A stretch of 64,000 nt of DNA from Enterovibrio coralii. Lineage in GTDB: Bacteria; Pseudomonadota; Gammaproteobacteria; Enterobacterales; Vibrionaceae. Shown here piece after piece: positions 39,302 through 48,043 of this stretch. Location: positions 124,001 through 188,000 of the forward strand of contig NZ_LNTY01000034.1 of assembly GCF_001559595.1 (NCBI RefSeq). The letters run 5' to 3'. The notes under the pieces were generated by a model. That model saw only the letters and a program-made list of their open reading frames with translations. It did not search any database and was not told the DNA's origin. The position numbers and the translations under genes were made by a program. Each line of letters opens with the position of its first letter. Within the stretch, counting starts at the first letter, position 1.

Positions 39302-39325
39302 GATTCTTGGGAACGAAGATTGAGC

Positions 39326-40633
39326 TTAGAAGCGGTAAGTCGCTTGAACGCCTGCCAGCCAAACGTTGCCGGTTACTTGACCTTCAAGTCCACCGCCGAT
39401 CAAAGCAGAAAGAGCATCAGAAGGGTCACGTGGTTCTGAGAACGAAGCATCCTTCGCAAAAATGTAAGTGAAACCTGCGTCAAACGTCAGCTCTTCGCTC
39501 CATTGATAGCCCGCACCAACACTCAACCAAGTACGATCTGTCTCAGGGATGGTCGCTGTGCGGTATTTATCATCTACTGCTGCTGTATCGAAAGCAACAC
39601 CTGAACGTAGAGCAAGTTTGTCATCGACTTGGTAAGTAGCACCTAGAGCAAAACGGTAGTTATCTTTCCAGTTTTCTAGCTTCACATCTTGTGGGGTAGA
39701 GAACTGTGGGATATCTGCTTTCAGCTCTTTAAAGCTGCTCCAATCTGTCCAGTTGATGCTTGCGTGCATAGCAAGCTTATCGGTGATTTGATGGAAAGAA
39801 GCGATTTCAGCCGTTGCTGGCAAAGCCAAATCCATTGAACCCGCATAACTAGGCTTCTTATAGGCACCAGCAACTTTATCAAAGCCCACGCCTTCAGCGT
39901 GACCTTCTAGCGTCAAGTTAACTTCTGACTTATAGGCAAAACCTAAACGGTTGTTGTCGTTAATTTGCCAAGTCGCGCCTGCTTGCCATCCCCAAGAAAT
40001 ATCGTCGCCAGCCATGTATTTGAGTGTGGTGCCTTGTGGCGCACCAACAAGGTTCTTTTCTGGCATTGTGGCACCAAAGCTGCCATCTGCCATAACGACA
40101 CGTAAGCCAGCACCCAGACTAATAGCGGGAGCAATTTTGTAAGCAGCATTGAAATTGGCTTCTTTAGAGATGATGCTTGCTTTGTTACCAAAGTGAGAGC
40201 CGCCAAAATCAGTTCCCAAGTCAGTTTCCATGCCGTAGTTCGTACCAAAGGCTACACCAAGTGCAAGTTGCTCATTCACTTGATGGGAAAAGTAGAAGTT
40301 AGGGATAACAGCAGCGTGAGCAAAGTCTTCAGATGAAACTTGATGTGGCTCATGGTGGTAGAAACTTACTTCACCATTAACATCAATATTTGGGTCTACA
40401 TAAATTGCGCCAACTGAAACCTGAGTACCTTCTAGGTCGGTCAACAGAGCAGGGTTACGCCATTGTGAGCTCGCATTGTCTGCCATTGCAGCTTCACCTG
40501 CGTACGCGCGACCAAGACCGGTTGCTGAGTACTCTGCAAGTTGGAAGCCAGCTGCGTTTACTGCTATTGAAGAAAGAGAGCCTAATGCCGCAGCAATGGC
40601 TAGCGGTAAGTATTTGTTCTTGTTCATAGTCAT
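39326..40633 (-). CDS. fadL: Long-chain fatty acid outer-membrane transporter, FadL family (copy 1)
   Basis: FadL proteins are 14-stranded barrels that admit long-chain fatty acids. The 435 residues have a signal peptide (LPLAIAAALGSLSSIAVNAA), mature N-terminus AGFQLAEYSATGLGRAYAGE and the NPA motif (QWRNPALL). The protein ends in an aromatic beta-strand (WLAGVQATYRF). It is one of two FadL copies in tandem on the minus strand. ATG 40627 is a second possible start. The 314-base upstream region holds palindromes resembling FabR and FadR sites. Confidence 0.93.
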   Translation of the reverse strand: MTMNKNKYLPLAIAAALGSLSSIAVNAAGFQLAEYSATGLGRAYAGEAAMADNASSQWRNPALLTDLEGTQVSVGAIYVDPNIDVNGEVSFYHHEPHQVSSEDFAHAAVIPNFYFSHQVNEQLALGVAFGTNYGMETDLGTDFGGSHFGNKASIISKEANFNAAYKIAPAISLGAGLRVVMADGSFGATMPEKNLVGAPQGTTLKYMAGDDISWGWQAGATWQINDNNRLGFAYKSEVNLTLEGHAEGVGFDKVAGAYKKPSYAGSMDLALPATAEIASFHQITDKLAMHASINWTDWSSFKELKADIPQFSTPQDVKLENWKDNYRFALGATYQVDDKLALRSGVAFDTAAVDDKYRTATIPETDRTWLSVGAGYQWSEELTFDAGFTYIFAKDASFSEPRDPSDALSALIGGGLEGQVTGNVWLAGVQATYRF

Positions 40634-40761
40634 TTGATTGAGTTTTTGGAGGCGTATAGAGTACTGAGCAAAAACTCTAAATCAATTTTGACACCCATTG
40701 AGAGTATATTTTTAGATGTTTCATCCTGTAAACATAGTTTGTGTGGATATAAATTCTGTGA

Positions 40762-40778
40762 AAATGGTCTGAATTTAC
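40762..40778. promoter_or_regulatory. Possible FadR operator upstream of fadL1
   Basis: AAATGGTCTGAATTTAC shares the TGGTCTGA core with FadR operators (consensus near AACTGGTCNGACCNGTT), but only one half is good. It overlaps the left edge of the palindrome at 40775-40811. Confidence 0.45.
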
Positions 40779-40811
40779 ATGTGTACGCTGAATTTCAGCG
40801 TACACATGTAA
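40775..40811. repeat. 37-base perfect palindrome containing two FabR-like half-site pairs
   Basis: TTACATGTGTACGCTGAA and its exact reverse complement flank a single T, giving 18-base arms. Each arm contains TACAnnTGTACGCT, which resembles the FabR palindrome AGCGTACAnnTGTACGCT as I remember it. A one-base loop makes a terminator unlikely, so a double operator for a dimeric TetR-type repressor is the better reading. Confidence 0.6.
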
Positions 40812-40828
40812 TAAAATAAGTGGAATAT

Positions 40829-40846
40829 AGCGCACCAATGTACGCT
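40829..40846. promoter_or_regulatory. Third FabR-like site between the fadL genes
   Basis: AGCGCACCAATGTACGCT differs at two positions from AGCGTACAnnTGTACGCT. It lies 17 bases beyond the perfect palindrome, about 200 bases upstream of fadL1. Confidence 0.5.
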
Positions 40847-40901
40847 GAAATGTGGGCTAAATTGGAGCTCTAGAAGATAAGTCTTCGAAATTCAGCGAAC
40901 A

Positions 40902-40926
40902 AAAAAGGGAGCTAAGCTCCCTTTTT
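40902..40926. terminator. Terminator at the 3' end of fadL2
   Basis: AAAAAGGGAGC and GCTCCCTTTTT flank TAA. A and T tracts on both sides allow use from the minus strand, where fadL2 ends at 40948. Confidence 0.85.
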
Positions 40927-40947
40927 CTAACCTAACTTTAGCCGTTA

Positions 40948-42249
40948 TTAGAAACTGCGGCTGTACTGCAGGCCCATCAGGATTGCGTTTGCTTGAGTGG
41001 TTGCAGTAATCGAAGATAGATCTTTACCACCAAATGGGTTCGGAGTGCTTTCAGATACTGAAACTTCTTCGCCCATCAGGTAAGTGAAACCGAAATCGAT
41101 TGAAGACTTCTGGTCCAGATGGTATGTCAGGCCAGCAGACAGCCACTGACGGTCTGAGTCCGGCACCGAAATTGATGTAATTTGGTCTTGAGCACTGGTG
41201 TCGTACATGTAACCTGCGCGCAACGTCCAATCGTTGTTCAGGTAGTAAGTACCACCGATGCTGTAGTGCCAACCATCTTGCCAACCGTACTGTTTGTCAT
41301 ATGACCCACTCAATACAGACCCTTGCAGGTTGTCGAAGCTGATTTGGTCGAAAGCACCCCAGCCGATATATTGAACGCTGTAGTGAACAGCGAACTTAGT
41401 ATCCTGGATTTTATGGTAACCAGAGAATTCAGCAATGTCTGGCAGTGGCAGAGTGATTTTCTGACCTTTGTCATCCTCTGCTTCGAATTCTGGGCTATAA
41501 CGGTAAGAGAAGCCAAAACGGTTGTTTTCGTCCAGTTCGAACACAGTACCTACGTTGAAACCAACGGCAAAGCCTGTTGCACCATCTACGTCTAGCAGAG
41601 GCTTGCCAGCAAGCTGAGGTAGTTGACTTCCGATAATTGAGCCAATCACGCTGTTAGGCTCGCGTTTCATCGTTCCCTGACCGTAGATCAGATCAATACC
41701 TGCACCGAAGCTCCATTGTTCGTTTAGACGGTATGAACCCGCTAAGCCAAGGTTGAAGCTCTTAACATCAGTTAGACCACCATATTCAGTAGCATGGTAG
41801 TCACTTGCAAACTCAGTCTTAGTACCAAAATTCGAGTAAGCGTTGATACCTACAGCGAATTTCTCGTTGATTGGATGAATGAAATGCACATTTGGTGCAA
41901 TTGATGTACCGCCGACATCATCGATATTATCAACTGAAACTGGGTTTTGTAGCTTTTCAGGGAACTGCTGACAAACGGCACCGCAGTACTTAGCATCTTT
42001 AACTTCAATCATGGTTGTGACAGTTTCAAAACCGATTGAGAACGCATTTTCGCCGAACAGTGCCATTGCCGCAGGGTTACGTGCCATTACTGCTGCGTTA
42101 TCTGCGATAACAGCATCACCTGCGAACGCACGGCCGATACCCGTTGCTGATTGGGCATTCAATTGGAAGCCAGCAGCCAGTGCTGACGTAGAACTCGCTG
42201 CAACAGCAATTGCCACTGCTGAGCGGATAAACAGACGCTTCTTATTCAT
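40948..42249 (-). CDS. fadL: Long-chain fatty acid outer-membrane transporter, FadL family (copy 2)
   Basis: This second FadL paralog has 433 residues with signal peptide (SAVAIAVAASSTSALAAGFQ) and NPA-type motif ARNPAAMALFG. A Cys pair (YCGAVCQQF) lies in an extracellular loop region, absent from copy 1. The protein ends in the barrel strand AILMGLQYSRSF. The two copies share the AGFQL...SATG.GRA.AG start but differ strongly after it, so this is an old duplication. A good FadR-like operator lies about 95 bases upstream. Confidence 0.94.
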   Translation of the reverse strand: MNKKRLFIRSAVAIAVAASSTSALAAGFQLNAQSATGIGRAFAGDAVIADNAAVMARNPAAMALFGENAFSIGFETVTTMIEVKDAKYCGAVCQQFPEKLQNPVSVDNIDDVGGTSIAPNVHFIHPINEKFAVGINAYSNFGTKTEFASDYHATEYGGLTDVKSFNLGLAGSYRLNEQWSFGAGIDLIYGQGTMKREPNSVIGSIIGSQLPQLAGKPLLDVDGATGFAVGFNVGTVFELDENNRFGFSYRYSPEFEAEDDKGQKITLPLPDIAEFSGYHKIQDTKFAVHYSVQYIGWGAFDQISFDNLQGSVLSGSYDKQYGWQDGWHYSIGGTYYLNNDWTLRAGYMYDTSAQDQITSISVPDSDRQWLSAGLTYHLDQKSSIDFGFTYLMGEEVSVSESTPNPFGGKDLSSITATTQANAILMGLQYSRSF

Positions 42250-42341
42250 AATGTGAATTAATCCGATGGAATTTCTAATATTTATTTATTTTTTAGTGCT
42301 TTTCGAAAAGCTGGGCGGATTCTATTGTGAAGGCTGTTAAT

Positions 42342-42358
42342 TGGAAATCTGACCAGTT
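42342..42358 (-). promoter_or_regulatory. FadR operator upstream of fadL2
   Basis: On the minus strand the site reads AACTGGTCAGATTTCCA, close to the FadR consensus AACTGGTCNGACCNGTT over the first half and centre. Its position before a fadL gene fits FadR repression. Confidence 0.7.
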
Positions 42359-42414
42359 ACGAGACATTGTTCTGAAAATGCAACTATCTGCGTCAATATG
42401 GCGTAACTTAAAGG

Positions 42415-42440
42415 AAAAACGGGGAGCATCTGCTCCCCGT
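42415..42440 (-). terminator. Terminator of the sigma/anti-sigma operon
   Basis: On the minus strand ACGGGGAGCA and TGCTCCCCGT pair around GA and are followed by TTTTT. It lies about 30 bases after the anti-sigma stop. Confidence 0.9.
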
Positions 42441-42471
42441 CAATTTGTAATGAAGTGTGTATTTGCGGCGT

Positions 42472-43194
42472 TTATGCTTTTTGGTTTAAGTGCTTTGTCA
42501 GCTCTTCCAAGACAGGCATGATGTCTGAGCCTTCCTTGCCTACCACAATGACACTGCTGTCGTTGGCTGGCATTGAAACAGCTTCCATGTTTCCATCAGT
42601 ATATTTCTCCATCGCTGGAGACTGCTGTGGAACCACAAACACCGTGTAATCTTCGCCATTGTCAGCTTTTAAAACCATATGCACAGCATGTCGGTCATCG
42701 AAGCTGCAGTGGTTTAGGTAAGAGACTTGCCCAGGTAGCGTGCCATTAAACGTTTTACCTAACGGCAGAAGCTTGGCGTTGACTTGCTGCAACGTTGCCC
42801 CTTCAAACGCATCCTTGGTAAACCCTTCTTCGTGGTAGTAATGCTCAAGCGCAATCTGACCAAGATTTGGACTAGTTGGAGCCGTTGGTAGTGTCTGCCA
42901 ATTAAATTGACCAAGCATAATACCGAACACAAAGGCAACGGACGCAGCGATAGCAAGGTGGAATCGAGGCTTACGATTCTCCCTGATCACATCACTGGTT
43001 TGTTTAAACAACACTTTATCGACAAGATCTTCTGGCACATCAACACGCAGAGCCTGATCGATCATCACATCCAGTTGCTCTAGCTCCGCCGCCAATTTTT
43101 GGTTAGCGGGTGATTCTTGCTTAGCGGCAGAAAGTGCCGGATCTCTGTCTTGAGGATCCGCCAATAAACGGCGGCGAAATTCAAGCTCGTCCAT
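42472..43194 (-). CDS. DUF3379-type membrane anti-sigma factor
   Basis: The 240-residue protein has an N-terminal cytoplasmic helix region (MDELEFRRRLLADPQDRDPA), one membrane span at about 82-102 (FHLAIAASVAFVFGIMLGQF) and a periplasmic or extracytoplasmic domain. It overlaps the sigma factor gene by 14 bases. A single-span protein coupled to an ECF sigma is the standard anti-sigma layout, and the DUF3379 family occupies this place in vibrios. What it senses is unknown; the fatty acid transport neighbours suggest an envelope or lipid signal, as inference only. Confidence 0.8.
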   Translation of the reverse strand: MDELEFRRRLLADPQDRDPALSAAKQESPANQKLAAELEQLDVMIDQALRVDVPEDLVDKVLFKQTSDVIRENRKPRFHLAIAASVAFVFGIMLGQFNWQTLPTAPTSPNLGQIALEHYYHEEGFTKDAFEGATLQQVNAKLLPLGKTFNGTLPGQVSYLNHCSFDDRHAVHMVLKADNGEDYTVFVVPQQSPAMEKYTDGNMEAVSMPANDSSVIVVGKEGSDIMPVLEELTKHLNQKA

Positions 43195-43756
43195 TTTGCG
43201 CTCCCCTTTGAGGTTGAGTTTGATTATCCATGTATTCTTTTAATTGGTTTCTGGCGCGGAACAGTCTCGTCATCACTGTATTTTTATTCAGATCGAGAAT
43301 TTCAGCGATTTCTTCACCACTAAAACCAGCCAACACCTGAAGCACTAGCGGCTCTCGGTATTCAGGAGCTAGACGCATTATCTGCTTGTGAAGCCATTGC
43401 TGTTCTACCGAGGCTTCTTCGTTAGGCTGAGTATTGTCTGCCACCTGATGGTCATCAATATCTACCAATTCGAGCTGCTTGCGCTCAAATCGACGTGCAT
43501 TTTCTCGGCGAAGAATGGTGATCAGCCATGCTTTCGCAGCGTTGTCATCTTGAAGGCTATCGAGCGAGCGCCAAGCACGCAGACAAGTTTCCTGCACTAA
43601 ATCCTCTGCGACGTGCTGATCTTTCGTCAGCCAATACGCATAGCGATATAGGTCTCTGTGCCAGGCTCTCACGAGCGCTTCGTATCGTCTTTGCTTTTCC
43701 ATATCCTTAGAGACCTGGGAAGCTGACGTTTTCTTTCCAAAAAAATTTAAAACCAT
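43181..43756 (-). CDS. ECF-family RNA polymerase sigma factor
   Basis: This 191-residue sigma factor has region 2 (YRYAYWLTKDQHVAEDLVQE, then TCLRAWRSLDSL) and region 4 (YREPLVLQVLAGFSGEEIAE, then LNKNTVMTRLFRARNQL), and lacks regions 1.1 and 3, as in ECF sigmas. ATG 43756 is chosen because AGGAAG lies about seven bases upstream; a TTG at 43798 would extend it by 14 residues without a ribosome site. It is co-transcribed with the overlapping anti-sigma gene. Regulon unknown. Confidence 0.88.
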   Translation of the reverse strand: MVLNFFGKKTSASQVSKDMEKQRRYEALVRAWHRDLYRYAYWLTKDQHVAEDLVQETCLRAWRSLDSLQDDNAAKAWLITILRRENARRFERKQLELVDIDDHQVADNTQPNEEASVEQQWLHKQIMRLAPEYREPLVLQVLAGFSGEEIAEILDLNKNTVMTRLFRARNQLKEYMDNQTQPQRGAQNGRA

Positions 43757-43798
43757 TCTGGTCTTCCTGAAAGTCTGGTTTTTTCTGATGTTGAGCAA

Positions 43799-44243
43799 CG
43801 ATTTACGTCATTACATCACTCATGATAATGAATTGCGTTTCAAATGTGAGTGAATAAGGTGCCTTTAAGATCACATTTCTAATATTGAGACTGAGGGAAG
43901 GGTAGAGGCTTAACGCAACAATATTCATATAAATCTAGCTAATTCTGGGCAAATACGCGCTGTTTCTCCATGAATAGTCCCTTCGCGCGACAGAATCGAA
44001 CATAAAATTGATCTGCTTCAAAAATGCTTCCCTTTCAATGGGTATAGTAAGCACTGTCATCTGGTGGCGCGCCCATTTTGTTTGTTGGTTTACCAAACAG
44101 TTTGAGAACGACACCGTGTTGAGCAAGATGACAAACTTCCTTTTTGAAGGCTGACTTTACTTTCTCCTCAGGTCTTTGGGCCTGATTTGCAATTGGCTTT
44201 ACGACAATTGAATTGAATACGTGATTGCTTTCCACATACGTTA
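43799..44243. other. Long non-coding stretch upstream of fadI
   Basis: I find no credible coding sequence here: open frames are under 75 codons, lack ribosome sites and family features. A TATAGT box lies at 44043-44048. The stretch ends in a strong terminator that has no gene in front of it on the plus strand, so part of it may encode a small RNA of roughly 200 bases. Confidence 0.5.
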
Positions 44244-44272
44244 CCACACCGATTCGGTGTGGTTTTTTTTTG
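44244..44272 (+). terminator. Orphan intrinsic terminator before fadI
   Basis: CCACACCG and CGGTGTGG pair around ATT and are followed by nine or ten T. No plus-strand gene precedes it for over 4 kb (mlaA ends at 39254), so it should end an unannotated transcript. Confidence 0.88.
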
Positions 44273-44485
44273 CCTGCTCCTACGCCTCTCTCTTTTTCAC
44301 CCTATCTTTTTCAATTGTTCATTGAGTATATCCCCCCGCAACGCGCTTCCTTCGTTTTTGCTTTTGACCTGTTTTCCATCGACCGACGACTGAGGAATTT
44401 TCAAAAATGTCGGTACGGTCTATTTTTGCTTTATCGAATTGATTAAAACGCACGTTTAAATTTGGTAACAAATTGGTTACACTTT

Positions 44486-44502
44486 TCTGGTCTGACCTCT
44501 AA
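44486..44502 (+). promoter_or_regulatory. FadR operator of fadIJ
   Basis: TCTGGTCTGACCTCTAA matches the FadR operator core CTGGTCNGACC, as at E. coli fad genes. It lies 17 bases before the fadI start, in the promoter or leader, fitting FadR repression lifted by long-chain acyl-CoA. Confidence 0.8.
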
Positions 44503-44518
44503 CAAGCAAGGAGCAGCA

Positions 44519-45829
44519 ATGAACTCTCCCCAAAACCTGACAACCCGTCAGGGAGAACGCATCGCCGTCGTCGCAGGATTGCGTACCCCGTTTGCGCGGC
44601 AGTCAACTGCGTATGCAGATGTACCCGCCGTCGATCTAGGAAAAATGGTGGTGAGCGAGATGCTCAATCGAACCGCCATTGACCCGACGTTGATTGACCA
44701 ACTTGTGTTTGGCCAAGTTGTGCAAATGCCAGAAGCACCGAATATTGCACGCGAGATTGTGCTCGGCACAGGTATGAATATTCATACTGACGCTTATAGC
44801 GTTAGTCGCGCCTGTGCGACCAGTTTCCAATCTGTCGTGAATGTGACAGAAAGCATCATGGCCGGTGCAGTAGACATCGGTATAGCGGGTGGGGCGGACT
44901 CGTCGTCAGTTTTACCCATTGGTGTTTCCAAAAAGATGGCGGCGACCTTGCTGGCGTTGAGCAAAGCCAAAACCATGAGCAAGCGCCTCAAGCTGCTTTC
45001 CAAATTATCATTGAAAGATTTGGCTCCAGTGCCACCCGCTGTGGCGGAATACTCCACTGGCCTTAGCATGGGGCAAACCGCCGAGCAAATGGCGAAATCA
45101 CATCACATCAGCCGTGAAGACCAAGATGCATTAGCACACCGTTCGCATAGCCTTGCTGCTAAAGCATGGGCTGATGGTTTGGTGCGCGATGAAGTGATGA
45201 CGGCGTTTCCAGAACCCTTCAAGCAGTGGATTGATAAAGACAACAATGTCCGAGAAGACTCCACGCTTGAAAGTTACGCCAAGTTGCGTCCAGCGTTTGA
45301 TCGTAAGCATGGCACTGTTACCGCTGCAAACAGTACACCTCTGACCGACGGTGCCGCAGCAGTGATGTTAATGCGTGAAGGCCGGGCGAAAGAGTTGGGG
45401 GTGGTGCCTTTGGGTTACATCCGTTCCTACGCATTTGCGGCAATTCAAGTTGAGCACGACATGCTGATGGGCCCGTCATATGCGACGCCGATGGCATTGG
45501 ATCGCGCAGGTATCACGCTTAACGATTTGACCTTAATTGACATGCATGAAGCGTTTGCTGCTCAAGCACTGGCAAACGTAAAAATGTTCGGTTCGAAAAC
45601 CTTCGCAGAGCAGAAACTGGGGCGTAGCAGTGCAATCGGTGAAATCGACATGGACAAGTTCAATGTTCTTGGCGGCTCCATTGCTTACGGACACCCCTTT
45701 GCTGCAACGGGGGCACGTATGATCACACAAACATTAAATGAGCTTCGTCGTCGTGGCGGTGGCTTAGCGTTGAACACAGCGTGTGCTGCAGGTGGCCTTG
45801 GTGCTGCAATGATTTTGGAGGTGGAGTAA
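44519..45829 (+). CDS. fadI: 3-ketoacyl-CoA thiolase FadI
   Basis: FadI carries out the last step of beta-oxidation, cleaving 3-ketoacyl-CoA with CoA. The 436 residues contain the nucleophile Cys in [21 protein letters not shown], the His of DMHEAFAAQ, and C-terminal [18 protein letters not shown] with catalytic Cys in [16 protein letters not shown] 44519 has AGGAG upstream; an in-frame upstream start at 44462 would cover the FadR site and is rejected. It overlaps fadJ by one base. Confidence 0.95.
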   Translation: MNSPQNLTTRQGERIAVVAGLRTPFARQSTAYADVPAVDLGKMVVSEMLNRTAIDPTLIDQLVFGQVVQMPEAPNIAREIVLGTGMNIHTDAYSVSRACATSFQSVVNVTESIMAGAVDIGIAGGADSSSVLPIGVSKKMAATLLALSKAKTMSKRLKLLSKLSLKDLAPVPPAVAEYSTGLSMGQTAEQMAKSHHISREDQDALAHRSHSLAAKAWADGLVRDEVMTAFPEPFKQWIDKDNNVREDSTLESYAKLRPAFDRKHGTVTAANSTPLTDGAAAVMLMREGRAKELGVVPLGYIRSYAFAAIQVEHDMLMGPSYATPMALDRAGITLNDLTLIDMHEAFAAQALANVKMFGSKTFAEQKLGRSSAIGEIDMDKFNVLGGSIAYGHPFAATGARMITQTLNELRRRGGGLALNTACAAGGLGAAMILEVE

Positions 45830-47952
45830 TGAACGAGCAAACCCCATCAACAGGCTCTGTTTTTTCGCTTCGCCATGGCGATAACGGCATTGCATGGTTG
45901 AGTATTGATGTACCCGGCGAGAGCATGAATACGCTGCAAGCGAGCTTCGTCGATGAAATTGGTGCCATTTTGACGGAGCTTGAAGGCAACAAAGACATCA
46001 AAGGTATGGTGCTTTACTCAGCAAAACCTGACAACTTTGTCGCGGGTGCGGATGTGCGTATGTTAGACGCCTGCGAAACGGCAGAAGATGCACAAGCGAT
46101 TGCACAAGCTGGTCAGCAACTTTTTACCCGCCTAGAGAAGTTGCCATTTCATGTGGTCGCGGCGATTCATGGCCCTTGCTTAGGCGGCGGTCTTGAGTTG
46201 GCTTTGGCTTGTCACAGCCGCGTGGCGACAGACGATGACAAAACCCGAATTGGTCTGCCAGAAGTGCAACTTGGCTTACTACCCGGCTCAGGCGGTACGC
46301 AGAGATTACCTCGTTTGATAGGTGTTGCAGGCTCGCTTGATATGATCCTGACGGGTAAACAACTTCGCGCCAAGAAAGCAAAGAAAGTGGGTGTGGTTGA
46401 TGATGTTGTGACGCACTCAGTCCTACTTAAGGTGGCGGAAGAGCTGGCAGGCAAGAGCAAACCAAAACGTAAAAGCTCATGGCAAGATTGGGCAATGGGC
46501 GGCAACGCGCTAGGGCGCTCTGTGGTCTTTGATCAAGCGGCGAAGAAAACCCACGAAAAAACACGTGGTAACTACCCTGCGACCGAGGCCATTTTGGAAG
46601 TGATTAAGCATGGCCTTGATAAAGGAGTAGAGAAAGGCTTGGCTCTCGAAGCGAAACGCTTTGGCGAGTTGGTGATGACCAAGGAATCTGCAGCCCTTCG
46701 CAGCTTGTTCTTTGCGACAACGGCAATGAAAAAAGAAACCGGTGCGGAAGCAGAGCCTCGCGAAGTGACGGGCGTTGCAGTGCTCGGTGGTGGCTTGATG
46801 GGCGCGGGTATTGCCAATGTTTCAGCGACCAAAGCTAACCTGCCGGTGCGCGTAAAAGACGTCAGCAACGACGGTCTTCTCAATGCGATGAACTACAGCT
46901 ACAAGTTACTCGATAAGAAACGCAAACGCCGCATCATCTCCAAAGCTGAGCTTCAGGCGCAGATGGCACGCATCAGTGGCTCAACGGATTATTCCGGTAT
47001 GAACCGCTGCAACGTGGTTGTCGAAGCCGTATTTGAAGACTTGTCCCTTAAGCACAACATGGTGGAAGAGGTAGAAGGTGCGCTGGCGGAAAATACCATT
47101 TTTGCCACCAATACCTCCTCACTGCCTATCCACCAAATTGCGGAAGGTGCAAAGCGTCCTGAAAATATCGTCGGTCTTCATTACTTCAGTCCAGTCGACA
47201 AGATGCCGCTGGTGGAGGTCATTCCTCACGCGGGTACATCGGAAGAAACCGTGGCTACGGTGGTGAAGCTTGCTAAAAAGCAAGGTAAAACGCCGATTGT
47301 GGTTGCCGACAAAGCGGGATTCTATGTTAATCGCATTCTGGCACCTTACATGAACGAAGCCGCGACCACGCTACTGGCTGGCGAGTCGGTGGAACATATC
47401 GACAATGCCTTGTTGGATTTCGGCTTCCCAGTGGGGCCTGTTACGCTCTTGGATGAAGTGGGCATCGATATTGGGGCGAAGATCAGCCCAATTCTGCTCA
47501 ATGAGCTGGGTGAGCGTTTCCGCGCCCCAGACATGTTCGATGTAATGCTTAATGACGGCCGCAAAGGACGCAAGAGTGGAAAGGGCTTCTTCACCTACAA
47601 CGGCAAGAAGAAAGAAGTGGATAAACGCGTTTACGGCTTATTGGGTGTTGAACTCAAAAGTCAGCTTTCAGGCCACGAACTGGCTATGCGCTGTGTATTG
47701 ATGATGCTCAATGAAGCCGCGCGTTGTTTGGATGAAGGTGTCGTGAAATCTGCGCGTGATGGTGACATTGGTGCTGTATTTGGTATTGGCTTCCCGCCGT
47801 TCTTGGGCGGTCCATTCCGATACATGGACCAAATTGGTGTTAAGCGTGTGGTGGAGCTGCTCGAACAGCATGAGGCTAAGTATGGCGACCGATTTGCGCC
47901 GTGTGATCGCTTGAAGGCAATGGCATCAGAAGGTGTCGCTTTTTACGAGTAA
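45829..47952 (+). CDS. fadJ: Fatty acid oxidation complex alpha subunit FadJ
   Basis: FadJ carries enoyl-CoA hydratase and 3-hydroxyacyl-CoA dehydrogenase activities and pairs with FadI. The 707 residues start with a crotonase domain ([32 protein letters not shown] with catalytic Glu; [20 protein letters not shown]). An NAD domain ([20 protein letters not shown]) and a 3-HAD C-terminal domain ([20 protein letters not shown]) follow. Start ATG 45829 overlaps the fadI stop. A terminator follows. Confidence 0.95.
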   Translation: MNEQTPSTGSVFSLRHGDNGIAWLSIDVPGESMNTLQASFVDEIGAILTELEGNKDIKGMVLYSAKPDNFVAGADVRMLDACETAEDAQAIAQAGQQLFTRLEKLPFHVVAAIHGPCLGGGLELALACHSRVATDDDKTRIGLPEVQLGLLPGSGGTQRLPRLIGVAGSLDMILTGKQLRAKKAKKVGVVDDVVTHSVLLKVAEELAGKSKPKRKSSWQDWAMGGNALGRSVVFDQAAKKTHEKTRGNYPATEAILEVIKHGLDKGVEKGLALEAKRFGELVMTKESAALRSLFFATTAMKKETGAEAEPREVTGVAVLGGGLMGAGIANVSATKANLPVRVKDVSNDGLLNAMNYSYKLLDKKRKRRIISKAELQAQMARISGSTDYSGMNRCNVVVEAVFEDLSLKHNMVEEVEGALAENTIFATNTSSLPIHQIAEGAKRPENIVGLHYFSPVDKMPLVEVIPHAGTSEETVATVVKLAKKQGKTPIVVADKAGFYVNRILAPYMNEAATTLLAGESVEHIDNALLDFGFPVGPVTLLDEVGIDIGAKISPILLNELGERFRAPDMFDVMLNDGRKGRKSGKGFFTYNGKKKEVDKRVYGLLGVELKSQLSGHELAMRCVLMMLNEAARCLDEGVVKSARDGDIGAVFGIGFPPFLGGPFRYMDQIGVKRVVELLEQHEAKYGDRFAPCDRLKAMASEGVAFYE

Positions 47953-47975
47953 GCCTTGGTGTATTCAAACAAATA

Positions 47976-48008
47976 AAAACCCGGCGTCATTGCCGGGTTT
48001 TCTTTTTT
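47976..48008. terminator. Terminator after fadJ
   Basis: AAAACCCGGC and GCCGGGTTTT pair around GTCATT, followed by CTTTTTT. It can also serve the convergent peptidase gene. Confidence 0.92.
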
Positions 48009-48043
48009 CTGTTCGTTAAGAAATATAGCGCAGTCGAGCTCTA

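Noticed and set aside
43935-44247. Two short minus-strand frames upstream of fadI
   Set aside because: Both are under 75 codons with unbiased composition and no ribosome sites; the region looks non-coding.
44462-44518. Upstream extension of fadI
   Set aside because: It would translate through the FadR operator and adds residues not found in FadI; ATG 44519 has a good ribosome site.
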